DNA of 64,000 bases. It comes from Theocolax elegans (lineage: Eukaryota > Arthropoda > Insecta > Hymenoptera > Cerocephalidae). Shown one piece after another: positions 1-12,434 of this stretch. Under the pieces are notes generated by a model. That model was not told the origin of the DNA and made no database searches. It saw only the letters and a list, made by a program, of their open reading frames with translations. The translations under genes were made by a program, and so were the position numbers. Each line of letters opens with the position of its first letter. Within the stretch, counting starts at the first letter, position 1. The DNA lies in the NCBI GenBank assembly GCA_026168455.1, contig CM047425.1, positions 7,352,001 to 7,416,000 on the forward strand. Reading direction: 5' to 3'.

Positions 1-7
1 TTTTCTA

Positions 8-302
8 CGTAAAAAAGTTCAGGAATTTTTTACGTAATAATGATGAACTTTAGGAAAAAATGTTACTGAATAAAAAGTTCTTAGAATTGATCAAAGAATA
101 CGGTAGAATTTTTTCAGATTTTTTTGACAATTTTGAAAATTTTTGAAAATTTTGAAAAATTGATAAATTTTTATAATTGTCAAAACAATCTGAAAAAATT
201 CTACCGTATTCTTTGATCAATTCTAAGAACTTTTTATTCAGTAACATTTTTTCTTAAAGTCCATCATCATTGTGTAAAAAATTCCTGAACTTTTTGACGA
301 AT
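8..302. repeat. Foldback (inverted-repeat) element, about 295 bp
   Basis: Two arms of about 113 bases (roughly 8-120 and 188-302) are near-perfect reverse complements; both contain the shared block gttactgaataaaaagttc or its complement. Inner short arms (ttttgacaatttt / ataattgtcaaaac) extend the hairpin almost to its centre, leaving a loop of gaaaatttt-type repeats. There is no coding capacity; the short ORF here only reflects the hairpin. It may be a MITE or the terminal part of a larger foldback element that continues past the window start. Confidence 0.8.
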
Positions 303-705
303 TTTCCGGGAGAAAGCCGCCATTTTGATTCCGCCATGTTGAATTTCGAAAATCTATGGGTACCAGTCGAAAGGTTATATAAAAAATGCACGGTCTATAG
401 TGGTTCTAGCTGCATTGCAATACCTAATCAAATCGAAAATTTTGATTAAAAAAAAAATGATGTCAAAAAAATCACGTTTTTTGACTTAAAATGGAAAATT
501 TTAATGGAAAATGGAAAAATTTCAAAATTTTCTCAACGGATTCCGAAAGAGCAACCTCAAAAATAGTCGGGTATGAATTTTTGTAAGAAAATTCCAAAGC
601 TTTCATAGATAGATACTCAGTCAAAGTTAGTACTACCGAAAACTGCAATTTTGACGTTAAAGGGTTAAGTGAATGTTCATATCAGAATTTCAATATATGT
701 ATAAT
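303..705. other. AT-rich spacer, no gene seen
   Basis: Low-complexity A/T-rich DNA with repeated short words (for example two nearby copies of a cgccat word and several aaaatggaaaa runs). It may belong to the same transposon as the adjacent foldback, but I see no ends and no coding frame. Confidence 0.5.
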
Positions 706-1118
706 ATTCGAAGCTATGAAAGAACCATTGGTAAATTCATAGCTTCCTCAAAATTAATGTACATGTATATAGTTAAGTATAATAAATTTATGCAACAGAT
801 GCAAAACTGGTCTGATCATATGATTATAATTGATCAAATTCGCTGTCATAAATGGAAGTGCAAGAACACCCTGAGCTATAAATGTAAAAGCGAGCGTTTA
901 ATAATTGTAGATACGTATTGGGATTGAATTATATGTTGTAAATCACGGGTATATAGAACAGGCTGTGAAGCAGACTGTACAATGTAAGAAATTAGAGTGT
1001 AAGAATTTATACTACAGGCGCCCTAACGAGATGTGCCCACAATTATAAGGTATATAAAATTATAATATCTTTATAGAAAGTTTTGAAACAATATAAATTA
1101 TATTTTCACCCCGACAGA

Positions 1119-1281
1119 GGAGTAAAAATTAATTTTATTCCTGATGTAAAGTACTTATTGCCCGGTAAATTTACTTTACTCCCTGTAAATTTCATTTTTT
1201 TTTTTCGAAAAAATTTATATTTTGTGGTAAGGGTGAAAAGTCTTATACGCACCTCGGGAGAAGAAAGATCAATTTTACTCC
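1119..1281. repeat. Small inverted repeat inside the element UTR (copy at about 2597-2759)
   Basis: The 163-base stretch starts ggagtaaaaatt and ends aattttactccc, and further ggagtaaa-type words lie inside on both strands. It could be a MITE inserted in the Penelope 3' UTR before the tandem copy arose (it is present in both copies), or simply a UTR secondary structure. The short ORFs open on both strands here follow from this symmetry. Confidence 0.4.
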
Positions 1282-1771
1282 CTTGGTGCATAAATAACTA
1301 TTAGTTCAACGAATAAATTTTAAATTATTATTTAACAAAAAGCGAGAACCTTAGCTACCCCCATCCTCTTTTCCATACCGAACCTCTTTTGTATTTCAAA
1401 TGCTAGATAAATTAATTACGACTATACGATTCATGTTAATCTTCCACAAAATTATAATTAATAATAACTATATCGCGATTTCGCTAAAATTACATAACTT
1501 TATTAGTAAATAGTCGATTGTAAAGGGTCAATAATAAATAAATCCAATTTATTTATGTATGTGCACAACGTTTCGTCTGCTAGGTTATATCAAATTTTAC
1601 ATTACTTGTGAATTAAAAATTAAATTTTACCTTGATAATGAATATAATGTTACAGCCCAAGTGAGCTTCGTCGAATAACATTAGATACGAAATCAACGAG
1701 TATTTATACAAAAACAAGGTAGGTGTCTGTTTACAAACTATATACGTCATAGTTTGTGTACATTAGTCTCT

Positions 1772-2184
1772 TTAAAATATATTCATAACATTTCTGTATT
1801 GACGGTTTAAATGTTGAGTATCTTCCATTCTGTTAATTGTCGAATTATGATGATTGATATGTAACATTTCCGAAATGAGTCTTTTTTATAGCAAGTTTCT
1901 TTATCTATTATTTTTGTATCTTCCCAGTTAAAATTGTGATTTACGTTATTTAAAATGTGTGCAGTAACAACGGCTTCTGGATTTTTATTGTTTTGATGTT
2001 CTTTTATTCGAATTTTTAAGCAGCGTTTGTTTCTCCAATATAAATAGCCGGGCATTTAATACAAGATAACTTGTAAACTACCCCTGTCTCCTCCCATTTT
2101 GATGTTTTATCTTTGCCTAATTTTATAATAGTATCAAGTTTGTGATTAATTAATGGAATAGTATTAATATTATATTTTTTTAGC
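1772..2184 (-). pseudogene. GIY-YIG endonuclease fragment, copy 1
   Basis: This is the C-terminal endonuclease region of the Penelope ORF in the first tandem copy. The stretch before the nuclease reads in frame through WEETGVVYKLSC and AIYIGET. Compared with copy 2 it then has one A fewer after GGAGAAAC and one A fewer in the TATAAAA run further on, so the frame breaks twice. The stop of the intact frame would be at 1772-1774. There is no RT core, so it cannot act alone. Confidence 0.75.
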
Positions 2185-3665
2185 ATTCGAAGCTATGAAA
2201 GAACCATTGGTAAATTCATAGCTTCCTCAAAATTAATGTACATGTATATAGTTAAGTATAATAAATTTATGCAACAGATGCAAAACTGGTCTGATCATAT
2301 GATTATAATTGATCAAATTCGCTGTCATAAATGGAAGTGCAAGAACACCCTGAGCTATAAATGTAAAAGCGAGCGTTTAATAATTGTAGATACGTATTGG
2401 GATTGAATTATATGTTGTAAATCACGGGTATATAGAACAGGCTGTGAAGCAGACTGTACAATGTAAGAAATTAGAGTGTAAGAATTTATACTACAGGCGC
2501 CCTAACGAGATGTGCCCACAATTATAAGGTATATAAAATTATAATATCTTTATAGAAGTTTTGAAACAATATAAATTATATTTTCACCCCGACAGAGGAG
2601 TAAAAATTAATTTTATTCCTGATGTAAAGTACTTATTGCCCGGTAAATTTACTTTACTCCCTGTAAATTTCATTTTTTTTTTCGAAAAAATTTATATTTT
2701 GTGGTAAGGGTGAAAAGTCTTATACGCACCTCGGGAGAAGAAAGATCAATTTTACTCCCTTGGTGCATAAATAACTATTAGTTCAACGAATAAATTTTAA
2801 ATTATTATTTAACAAAAAGCGAGAACCTTAGCTACCCCCATCCCTCTTTTCCATACCGAACCTCTTTTGTATTTCAAATGCTAGATAAATTAATTACGAC
2901 TATACGATTCATGTTAATCTTCCACAAAATTATAATTAATAATAACTATATCGCGATTTCGCTAAAATTACATAACTTTATTAGTAAATAGTCGATTGTA
3001 AAGGGTCAATAATAAATAAATCCAATTTATTTATGTATGTGCACAACGTTTCGTCTGCTAGGTTATATCAAATTTTACATTACTTGTGAATTAAAAATTA
3101 AATTTTACCTTGATAATGAATATAATGTTACAGCCCAAGTGAGCTTCGTCGAATAACATTAGATACGAAATCAACGAGTATTTATACAAAAACAAGGTAG
3201 GTGTCTGTTTACAAACTATATACGTCATAGTTTGTGTACATTAGTCTCTTTAAAATATATTCATAACATTTCTGTATTGACGGTTTAAATGTTGAGTATC
3301 TTCCATTCTGTTAATTGTCGAATTATGATGATTGATATGTAACATTTCCGAAATGAGTCTTTTTTTATAGCAAGTTTCTTTATCTATTATTTTTGTATCT
3401 TCCCAGTTAAAATTGTGATTTACGTTATTTAAAATGTGTGCAGTAACAACGGCTTCTGGATTTTTATTGTTTTGATGTTCTTTTATTCGAATTTTTAAGC
3501 AGCGTTTTGTTTCTCCAATATAAATAGCCGGGCATTTAATACAAGATAACTTGTAAACTACCCCTGTCTCCTCCCATTTTGATGTTTTTATCTTTGCCTA
3601 ATTTTATAATAGTATCAAGTTTGTGATTAATTAATGGAATAGTATTAATATTATATTTTTTTAGC
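2185..3665 (-). repeat. Tandem copy 2 of Penelope 3' part
   Basis: Second unit of the direct repeat, contiguous with the RT fragment at higher coordinates, so this is the copy attached to the element body. It is two bases longer than copy 1 through homopolymer length differences. Confidence 0.9.
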
Positions 3666-4231
3666 ATTCGGGAACATTTATTGAAAAACTCTTTATTGTA
3701 AGGTAGTGATATCGTACATATTGGGATTTTTTTATCTATTTTTACATTGTTTTTAATTGTAATATTGCGTTTTCTTTTATTTATTGCTGTATTTATAAAT
3801 TCAATAGGATAATCATTGCTTTTTAGTATTTCTGTAATAATATTTAGATTTTCTTTATGAAACTGTTTTTGTGACAATATCATTGCCCTATCTACTAAAT
3901 TATAAATAATATTACGTTTCTGTTGTATTGTGTGATTAGAATTAAAATTTAATAACCGGTTAGAATTGGTTGGTTTTCTATACCAATTTGTAATAATACT
4001 ATTGTTTTCTTTGATTAATGTGAGATCCAGAAAATTTATACAATTATTATTTTCTATTTCATATGTAAATTTGAGGTGTTCATTATAATTGTTAAAGATA
4101 TTGAGAACTGTGTTTATATGACTTTTTTCCACGCATAAAAATGTGTCGTCTACATATCTATAATAAAAAATTGGTTTGCAATTGTGTTTACTTTTTAATT
4201 CTTTTAAACAGTGGGTCTCAAGATCATCCAT
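3250..4231 (-). pseudogene. Penelope RT (C-terminal half) plus GIY-YIG endonuclease, one frameshift
   Basis: From the Met at 4231 an open frame of 231 codons runs to 3536. It contains the RT catalytic box YYRYVDDTF (residues about 22-30), a FLDLTL motif and the WYRKPTNSNRLL region typical of Penelope RTs. One extra base in an A-run (GATAAAAAC near 3589) shifts the frame just before the endonuclease. In the shifted frame the GIY-YIG nuclease continues (VVYKLSC, YIGETKR) to a stop at 3250-3252. RT palm motifs upstream of YxDD are missing by 5' truncation. Copy 1 has the shorter A-run at the same site, so the frameshift is either a private mutation or a sequencing error. Confidence 0.82.
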
Positions 4232-4236
4232 TACAA

Positions 4237-7200
4237 AAAATTACATAAATTTATGTAAAACAATCCGGTAACATAATTGTAAGTATCAATTCGTGTGTAG
4301 TTTTTCATGATGCGAAAACAGGCCTTCATATTTCAAATTTATTAAAGAAACGATTAATTAAAATCAGTACAAAATTAGAACAAAGATTTTCTAAATATTG
4401 CCATGTTTTTGTCCCTACACGTATTTTTGGCAAATAATCATTTCAAGTACATTGTTTCATTTAAATTTTTAATCAATAAATAAAATCCTGAAGTTTTAAG
4501 CAATCCATTTACTACAAAGTCTGAAACATAGTTGTTAGTTATATAGGACGATTGTTAAAAAATTACTTTTATTGTTAAAATATTCATTTTTTTATTTCGA
4601 TTCTAGCACGGTTATTAAACATTTATACATATACCTACGTCGAGTAATACCGAGCTAGTCTGATTAGTCCCACTGTCGATCTATTCTTGTTATTGAAATA
4701 CCTAACCGAGAGTATATAATTACCAGCAACCTTGGCCTATGCGAGGTAGAAATTAAACATTTTTGATATTCCAGTGAATCGTGGTTTTATACGTAAAAGT
4801 CGTTTATAAAATTATGTCTGCGTATCAGGTGGATTATCATACGTAACACCAAAAAAACATTCTGAATGTTTCAGGGTAAAAATTATAATAAAATAAATTT
4901 GATTATTAAAGAAACTGTTTTTTATTTTATACATTTTTTGTTTTCAGACTAGAAGTAAATTTACTTATACAAAATTACTTGAACATATAATACGAAAATT
5001 TTTGAAGTAACGTAAAAAGGATAACAAATTGATAACTTCATTCTGTCTACGCGCCACAATTTTAAGCTGATTTTTGCGCTGTGTAATACTCACCCTTCGA
5101 TTTTGTCCCCTGCCGCCTATCGCGAGTTCAACTCGGTAACCAATGATAGACTAGACTCCGCCCAACAACCAATCGGTGTCCTACGGAGGACTGGCTTCGT
5201 ATCTGTCGACCTTCGAGCCAAGCTCGGTCGCCGCAACCCTTGCACAAAGATTAAAAATCTTGTCCACGAGAATTGTACGTACGCGCGTTCAACCAGACAG
5301 ACCTGTGCGCCACTTGTTTTATTTTCACTGACTCGAACCGTCTACCGATTAAGTGCCTGATCACTCGAATCACAACAAGTTTCTTCAATTTCCTTTGCGT
5401 ATTATTATATTCAGTTAATTTTTTGTTCGCTTACTCTACTTAATATTTCTTATTTTGCAATGTTAAATTTACGATAAAATAAACAGTTATTAATATATAT
5501 AAATAACAGATATACAAGTTTTGCTACGCATCAATTTACAATGACTAATACACGCAAGTAAGTACGAGTATTTTTAATTTATACTAAAATTTGATAATTT
5601 AAATGTAGGTGTTCATTGTCCACTAACTTCTATATTTTTTTTTATTTTTCATATTCAAACGAATCATATTTATATACTATTAGTTTCTGCAACAGGTACA
5701 CAATATGAATTATAAGTACCAATAATAAGTACACTTTATTGAAAAAAAAAATTATTTTCCTATAAAAATAACCGTAACAGCACTTAGATAAACTTAGGAC
5801 GTACTAGTTATTCGACATAAATTAACTAAAAAAGTCATAACTATTAGTTCTTAAAATTTTATGAAATGTGGTTTTTATATATTACAGTAGGAATACAGTA
5901 CTTACACGATAATTTGTATAAGAAAATTTGTTGACGTTTTATGTAAATCTCGACTAAAGTACAATACTATATACCAATAAATCTGTTTTTTTATAATATT
6001 AAATATATAATTTACTCCGCGATGGATATATACAATTATTTATAATTTGCTGATATAGATGATTTAAGAAATTCTTTACTTAGTTTTTCTTATTATTCTT
6101 TATCGTATTATGTATGATCTACATCACTTCTTCACATAGTTTACTTAAACCGCATGGTAAGTAATTTGCATTATGTTTTAATGCATTCAGAAATCAGACG
6201 AAATCATTAAAAAGACATTCGAATTAATTTATAGGAATTTTTAAGTTCACTGCTTGCATAAAGGTGAATTGAGGTTGTAGTAATTTTATTAAGTGATAGT
6301 GAAAAGGGTGAAAAAGCGTTTCATCACAAGGTACTTACTACCAATTTTTCTTTGATTCAAATTTCTACTAGGGTTAGCCGCATGTGATTTTTACAAGTGA
6401 TTGATTATGAAATTTCCGATATATAGACTGAAAATACTAAAATAAATTATTTTTGGATGAAGTACGAATACGACCATGCACGATTACGTAAAGAATTACA
6501 TGTAAACACGTTTGCCAGGGAACAATTCTAAAAATAATCTGCATACACCGTGGTAGCAAAAATGAAAATTATTTAATTGTCGTTTTGTAGATAAATAAAA
6601 ATATATTTCAAAGTAAATACTATAAGCATATTCAGGTTACGATGATTAAATGAATATTATCAGTATCTTACACAAGCATTTTTTACTTAATCGTAATTTT
6701 GAAGTTTAATTACAGATTTAACTAAATAACAATAATGTGCGATTTATATAGTAACATCCGTATGGATATTATCAAATTATTATCACTTATTATTTAATAT
6801 CGTATAGTAATGCAAACCAATATGGTGCATCACCGCTTTTTTCTGCTTACTTAGCCTTAATTTAAGTTGCCGTCGGTCAGGTAGATATGACGTCTTATCC
6901 TGGATCATTCACTACAACTAAACTCTTTTCTCGACTAAACTTGATTACAATATCCTCGTAATATAATTTTATTTTATTCAAAGATTCACCATTATGTCCT
7001 GTGGTTTTTAATTCTGGATAATCGCTGGTGAAAAGTCCGCTAACGGCTAGAAGATTTTAGGGGCATATATAAACAATCAAGTAGATATTTATCAATATAA
7101 GCAATATGAAAAAAAATTTATTTTAACCAAATAATTCAGTGATTAGTGATGTATTTTTTTTCCTTTTTTCAAACGTCATTATACTTATATATATAGTATG

Positions 7201-10200
7201 TAGAGTTTTAAGTATTCGTACATTAAAAGAAATTAACGCTTCGATTAACGCAATACATTGAATTGTGTAATTAATTAAAATACGAAAAAGTAGAAGGATC
7301 ATCATAGTTTTTCGTGTAAAACTAAATAAAACTGCATCTATAGTTTCACTGTTGAAACTAGATAAGAAATTAGAAGTTACGTCCGTCACGTACAACGACG
7401 TAGATCTACATAGTTGTTAACATAAATCTACCTAGTGCAATATTAAACCACACAAAACTGTGCAATTTACGAGATATATTTTCTGCTAGAGTATCACTGT
7501 TATTAATTTTTTATGAAAAAATCAGCTAAAAATTTGTTAAATCGTGACAGGTACTTGTTAATATACTCTAACTAAAGTGTATTAGTTATTTTTTAGACAG
7601 ATTTACTTACATATAAGATTAACTTCTTAGCATTATGCCTACATTACATAACTTTTTCTATGCACTTACTGGCAATGTTTAACGAATTAGATTCTCTACC
7701 AAGAGAATTTTTAGAACATGTTTTATCATAACCTACAAGGTGAAAAGTATTGTAGATTATAGATCTGCACGAAAACGTGTCCTATTTGCAAATTTTTTAA
7801 ACAGTTTATCAGTAGAAATCAATAGTATATTGTCTTTTAAAAATATTATGATTGTGGTATTACAATTTTACTTTCCCTAAAAATTTGAAAACCTGCAGTA
7901 AAAATTAGCAGACTTTCATTAAAATTGATAGAAAGTTCAGTATTTCTTAAGATTTTGACAGTAGCTGTTACTGCGTTAATGAAAGTTTAGTCAAGTTTAC
8001 AGGAATTTTTATAAAATTAATTGTGCATAATTAACAGAACGTCACCAGTACCGATTGCATATGACGTAGTCGTAACATTATAACGTATGCTTGACATCCC
8101 TGTAATGTAATTTTGACGTTAATTCATAACGTGGGTTAAATGTAATTGTAGTTTTTGTACAAAAGGTGAAATAGTCGGCACGTGTCGGAAGCGCTAGACC
8201 TAACACGTTACAGTCAATAGATCATTTCGTAGTAGGTGTAATTTTGAAATCAACCGATTTAGGAAACAAACAAATGTTTTATTATTGAAACAAATATTTT
8301 CATTATAAGAGCAGTTTATTTGATATAATTTGTACATTTAACGGAATATCATATTTGATTGTCACCGATCGAGAAAAATAATTTAATCTTTATACATTTA
8401 TTCAGTAAATTTACATTTTTACGAAAACCCATCACAAATTTGTAAGTTCATATAGATAAAAGGCACACCTTCAAAAAGTTTGCGCGGGAAACTATATATA
8501 TTTATGTGTGAACGATTTCAAAAGCACAATTGAAATATACCTTTGAAACTTTGTAGGAAGTTTAAATATTCAATTATCTAGCGCTTCTGTATATGGATCT
8601 CGCAAGAAATAGTAAATTTTGTTAAATAAATGTAAAAATTAACATCGTCCGGTCACTAATAATTAGGTATGTCACCTCCTTAGGGAAAAAAAAAATTTGT
8701 GCATTCGTGATGAAATATCACAATCGTTAAATTTAACTATTTTTATTCTTCTTTCAAAATTAACTTTTTATTAACTTATGAATTTATTATAATAATGATA
8801 TCATTATTATTAATTCCCTATAAAATATTACAAGAACAATATCTTAGCATTAATTTCTGTACATATATAGCACATATACTAATAAAACTGCTTCAGTTTT
8901 ATCTTTAATGCACAGTTTTGCATTACCATACTTACACATGTTTAATAATATATCATAATATCGTAAAGTCGATTTACATACTCGCTTTACGTATTAATCA
9001 TGCCTAAAGAAATATTTTAGTGTTTTAATAATCTTTTTCATTAAAAACTTCATAATGACAAAAATTAAGGATACCTGTATACAAATAAATTAAGATTTAT
9101 TAATGAATAAATTAAACACTCCAATTAGGGAACGAGTTACAAGTTTATATAGAGAGTGAATTACGTTTTACATTGACTTGTTACTCTACTATGTATTTAA
9201 GTGACATAGAGAGAAAGAGAGATAGAGTGGAAAATGTAATTACCAAATAAGCTATTAATTTATAGTACACAAAGAACGGGAAATTACATTTTGATATACC
9301 TACATCGTGATAATTAAGTTCACTGTGGGGTGTCTAAGTCCCTTATTGAATGTCTTTTGTCTGTTGAAACACGCGATTTAAATTCTTAAAATATTCAAGA
9401 ATCCTATAGTAATAATCACTTATAATTACCTAGTATTACGAAGTCAATATTTAAGGAAATTAAGATTATTTTAATACCTACCGTCTACGTATATCAATCA
9501 AAAATTTGAAATATATATATATGTACTACTAGAAAGGAATAACCTGTGTTATTAGAAACAAATGATTTCTAGGAAAATGGTAACAATTAATTTATCACAT
9601 GAATATATATCAATTATAAAAAAGATATATTCCGTGTACCTACAACGTATCAACGTATTGTAAACCTATTTCCGTACAATCTATCATTGAACATACTGGA
9701 TCCATTAAATCACCAATAAAGTTCGATTTGAATTGTACGCCCGCGCGTGTGTGTGCAAGGCATTTAAAGGTTGAATCTTGACCGACGCGTGTCGCGGTCA
9801 CGTTTCGTTAAACCACAGACAAATATGCACCTGCGGGTTTCCCGTCGCGTAATTGTTAGTTTGTCCTCCCCGACTTTTATCGTGTCCAGGCGCATATGTA
9901 AAAACATATGTCACGCTTCGTAGTTCGTGATGCGTTTTTACAGTTGGTATCGGCGTTTTCCACTCTACACCCACGCTAATATTACAGTAAAATGTCGCGT
10001 ACCTATAATATGGTATATATATACTTGTATATACGTACATGAACCTGCAGCTTATTTTCTTCGCGCAGATCGGTGAAAAAGGGGTGGCGGTGTTCTTTTT
10101 TTTTTTTCCTTCGTTGCGCCAACTATTTCGTGACTGACTTTACACGCGTGCGGTCACCCTACATTGACGGCAGCATTTGCACCTGTATTGTTCTGCAATT

Positions 10201-10852
10201 ACCGTGAATATAAGTATACACCGATTCTGACACGTTTTCCTGATGTGTTTAAGATCGTAACGCCAAGTTTTTCTTTCCTTAATTGGCTTCTTTTTTCGAA
10301 AATTTTTATACTCATTTAGTATTGTAAAACGCGAATAATGTATTTATGTTATTTTAGATATTGAATAATAATAATATTAATATCAACTAAATTGAATAAA
10401 TTTTTGGTAGGAATCAGTCTACACATTGCTTAGAAATTGTTGTAAAAAGTAGTTTATTAATCACTAGTCTCGAAATGCTTTTATTCACTGTAATCTCTGA
10501 TTTAATAGAAAATGCATAACGTCGAGAGTTTCTACTACTTATGGGATTTTAAAGTCTAAATTTTTCATCTTCTGATCAGCTTTGGTTATTAATGTAAATC
10601 AATCTTTCTAAAAATGTGTACTATTTTCTAATATTGGATTTAAATTTGAAACAAACGCATATTTTATCCTGTATATTAATAGCTTCTTGGTTTCAATTTA
10701 CTCAATTAAAGTCACTTTTGGAAAGATTATATAGGTAGTTGTAAATTGATAATTTTCATAGAACAGCTGTTTTTATTCTAATAAATGGGAGAATCAACAA
10801 TAAAAAAAAACGCTTCTCCATAAGGAAAAAGCTAGAAACATTTTTATCTATA
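4237..10852. other. AT-rich intergenic DNA with CpG-richer patches
   Basis: No coding frame with recognisable protein content. Two patches stand out by higher GC and CpG content: about 5040-5380, with two CCAAT-type words (gtaaccaatgat, caaccaatcgg) and ccgccc, and about 9720-10170. Either could be a promoter or distal regulatory element; the short ORFs there (for example 5103-5360 +) show no family signal. The rest is A/T-rich with short poly-A/T tracts. Confidence 0.5.
5040..5380. promoter_or_regulatory. CpG-richer patch, candidate regulatory element
   Basis: Locally raised GC and CpG in an otherwise very AT-rich stretch, with two CCAAT-like motifs and a ccgccc box. There is no adjacent gene with a clear start, so a promoter role is only a possibility. 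An 85-codon ORF lies inside but does not resemble a known protein. Confidence 0.25.
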
Positions 10853-11042
10853 CGCGGAGAAAAATGTTTGATAATAAGACGAATTACTATATTCGGTAGT
10901 AAACGGACGGACAAACTGTAAGACAAAAAAAATTACTACACTGTATAGTAAAATTTAATACATGTATACTAATTTTTGTATAATTGTAATTTTTAATAAT
11001 ATTTATAAATAAGGTATAATATATTTGTAATTTTTCTCCGTG
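10853..11042. mobile_element. MITE, TA-flanked (CACGGAGAAAAAT-type ends)
   Basis: 190-base element. The left end cgcggagaaaaatg and right end taatttttctccgtg are inverted repeats with few mismatches, and the dinucleotide ta flanks both sides as expected for Tc1/mariner-type target duplication. The internal sequence is A/T-rich with no ORF. The ends resemble those of the element at 24989-25223, so both probably belong to one superfamily. Confidence 0.6.
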
Positions 11043-11696
11043 TATGTATTAAAAATTTCACACTTAAAAAATTAAATCCGTCTGTATCAGAATATTAACT
11101 AAAATAAAAAAAGTCGTTTAGAAACAATAGAAAATAGCTAAATACATCAGACAGTTTTTGATTAGTAATTAAGCGTCTTTATTTAAAATGATCATCGCAA
11201 AAATAGATAATTGCTTTTCAATCTCTACATTATTTTGAGTATTAATTGAAACCTTTTAACGCTATTGGCAGTTGATATTTAAAATGTAAGTAATTAGTAA
11301 TTAAAAAATATGTGTTCATGAAACGAATGAATATAGTTATATCAAAATAACTTTGATAACCCGTACATTAACTAAAGAAAAGTCATGGTATCATATAGTT
11401 ATAAGCTTAACAATAATTACGGCAATCTGGTGTTCTATACGTAGCGGAAACGCCACTTTGACTTGATTCGGTCACTTTTACGCATGGTACACTAGAGCGC
11501 ACGCACTCGATTTACATGCTTGGACGCTGTGATTGCGTGACCGAGCACTGCCGCATATTATACTTACCCCCCACAACGATTTGCTCCTGCATATTTTCCT
11601 TTTCGTATGTGTCTCGGCCACTTTGTTCCATGTATATTCCAACGTTTGTAACATTCTTTTGCGTTACTTATAATCCCGTTACGTTACAACCTCACG
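11043..11696. other. Intergenic, no gene seen
   Basis: AT-rich, with a CpG-richer end (about 11420-11690) leading into the tandem duplication. A 71-codon ORF (11516-11731 +) has no recognisable features and crosses the duplication border, so I do not call it a gene. Confidence 0.4.
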
Positions 11697-11999
11697 GTAC
11701 ACATTATATACATAAAATAAAGCGCATTTAGATATTTATATTACATTGATTCATGTTTATTTTCGTGTACTTACACGCGAGTTGTAAATTTAAAAATATG
11801 TAATAAATTATTAAACAAATAAAAATCTCCATTGGAATTAATTTGTCGATATTCTTTTGTTCTATACTTGATACGCAATGTTGTATGCTGCTGTACATAT
11901 TTTCTTTTAATTCAAATGACTATATTTACTATTTTATACTGTGAGCTTAAAACATTTCATTAATTTTAAACCACAAAATCTACAGAGCACTGCCGCGGT

Positions 12000-12434
12000 T
12001 AGAGTCGAATAATTCGTCTCGCCGAAAAGCGAATTTGATTTACTGAATCGGTCGCAATGACGATCGATCAGCATTTTCTTTTTCTACTCGCTACGCGAAA
12101 ATAAAACCACACGTGTGACGTGACGATGAAAAAAATTTACATACCGCTTTTTTTGTGCGCGCGTTCGCGCGCTCGCGCCGTAACACGTAGTCCGACACCT
12201 TGCGACTCGACTGCTTGTCAAAACTATCGGAAAGTCATCGAATTGACATTAGTTGTCGTCACAAACGGAGGACCCCTTTTTTTTCATGCGCTCGTCCGGG
12301 TTGATCGATGCGATACGATCTCCTTCGTATGTGTACACACTTTTCTACGTTTTAGCTTTTCGAAGGGTGTTACAAGTGAGGAAAAACGCTATTTTACGAT
12401 GACTATATATTTGACAAAGGGCGGTTTCGTATAA
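12000..12434 (+). other. CpG-rich patch with 104-codon ORF (second copy 14187-14621)
   Basis: A GC- and CpG-rich block containing the near-palindromic run gcgcgcgttcgcgcgc and the word gtcgaataattcgtc. An ORF of 104 codons (12120-12434, and identical at 14307-14621) lies in it. The protein is Arg/Ser/Thr-rich near the start, has no known domain and no partner exon that I can see. The block may be a promoter or enhancer rather than coding. Identity between copies is uninformative because the whole unit is duplicated. Confidence 0.3.

Larger units (their letters stand above)
706..2184 (-). repeat. Tandem copy 1 of Penelope 3' part (pLTR-like)
   Basis: This 1479-base block is nearly identical to 2185-3665. 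Both junctions carry the same five bases attcg (706-710, 2185-2189, 3666-3670). The second and third are preceded by tttagc; the first and second are followed by aagctatg. The visible differences are almost all one-base changes in homopolymers. On the minus strand the copy begins inside the RT C-terminus (at the SRMLKKYN region) and runs through the endonuclease and UTR. Confidence 0.9.
706..4236 (-). mobile_element. Penelope-like retroelement, 5'-truncated, with partial tandem copy
   Basis: Read on the minus strand it contains the C-terminal part of a reverse transcriptase with the YRYVDDT catalytic motif, then a GIY-YIG-type endonuclease region (VVYKLSC ... AIYIGET), then a long 3' untranslated region. 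RT plus a C-terminal GIY-YIG nuclease is the hallmark of EN-positive Penelope-like elements. The coding frame starts at a Met just before the catalytic motif and has an in-frame stop a few codons upstream, so the N-terminal RT (motifs before YxDD) is missing. The 3' 1.48 kb (RT end, EN, UTR) occurs twice head-to-tail (706-2184 and 2185-3665) and then continues into RT sequence. Such partial tandem copies (pseudo-LTRs) are known for Penelope elements. The element is not autonomous as read. Confidence 0.88.

Noticed and set aside
706..2184. Possible hammerhead ribozyme in the Penelope repeat
   Set aside because: The nearest match, cctgatgtaaag, lacks the invariant core after CTGATG and I found no matching GAAA stem.
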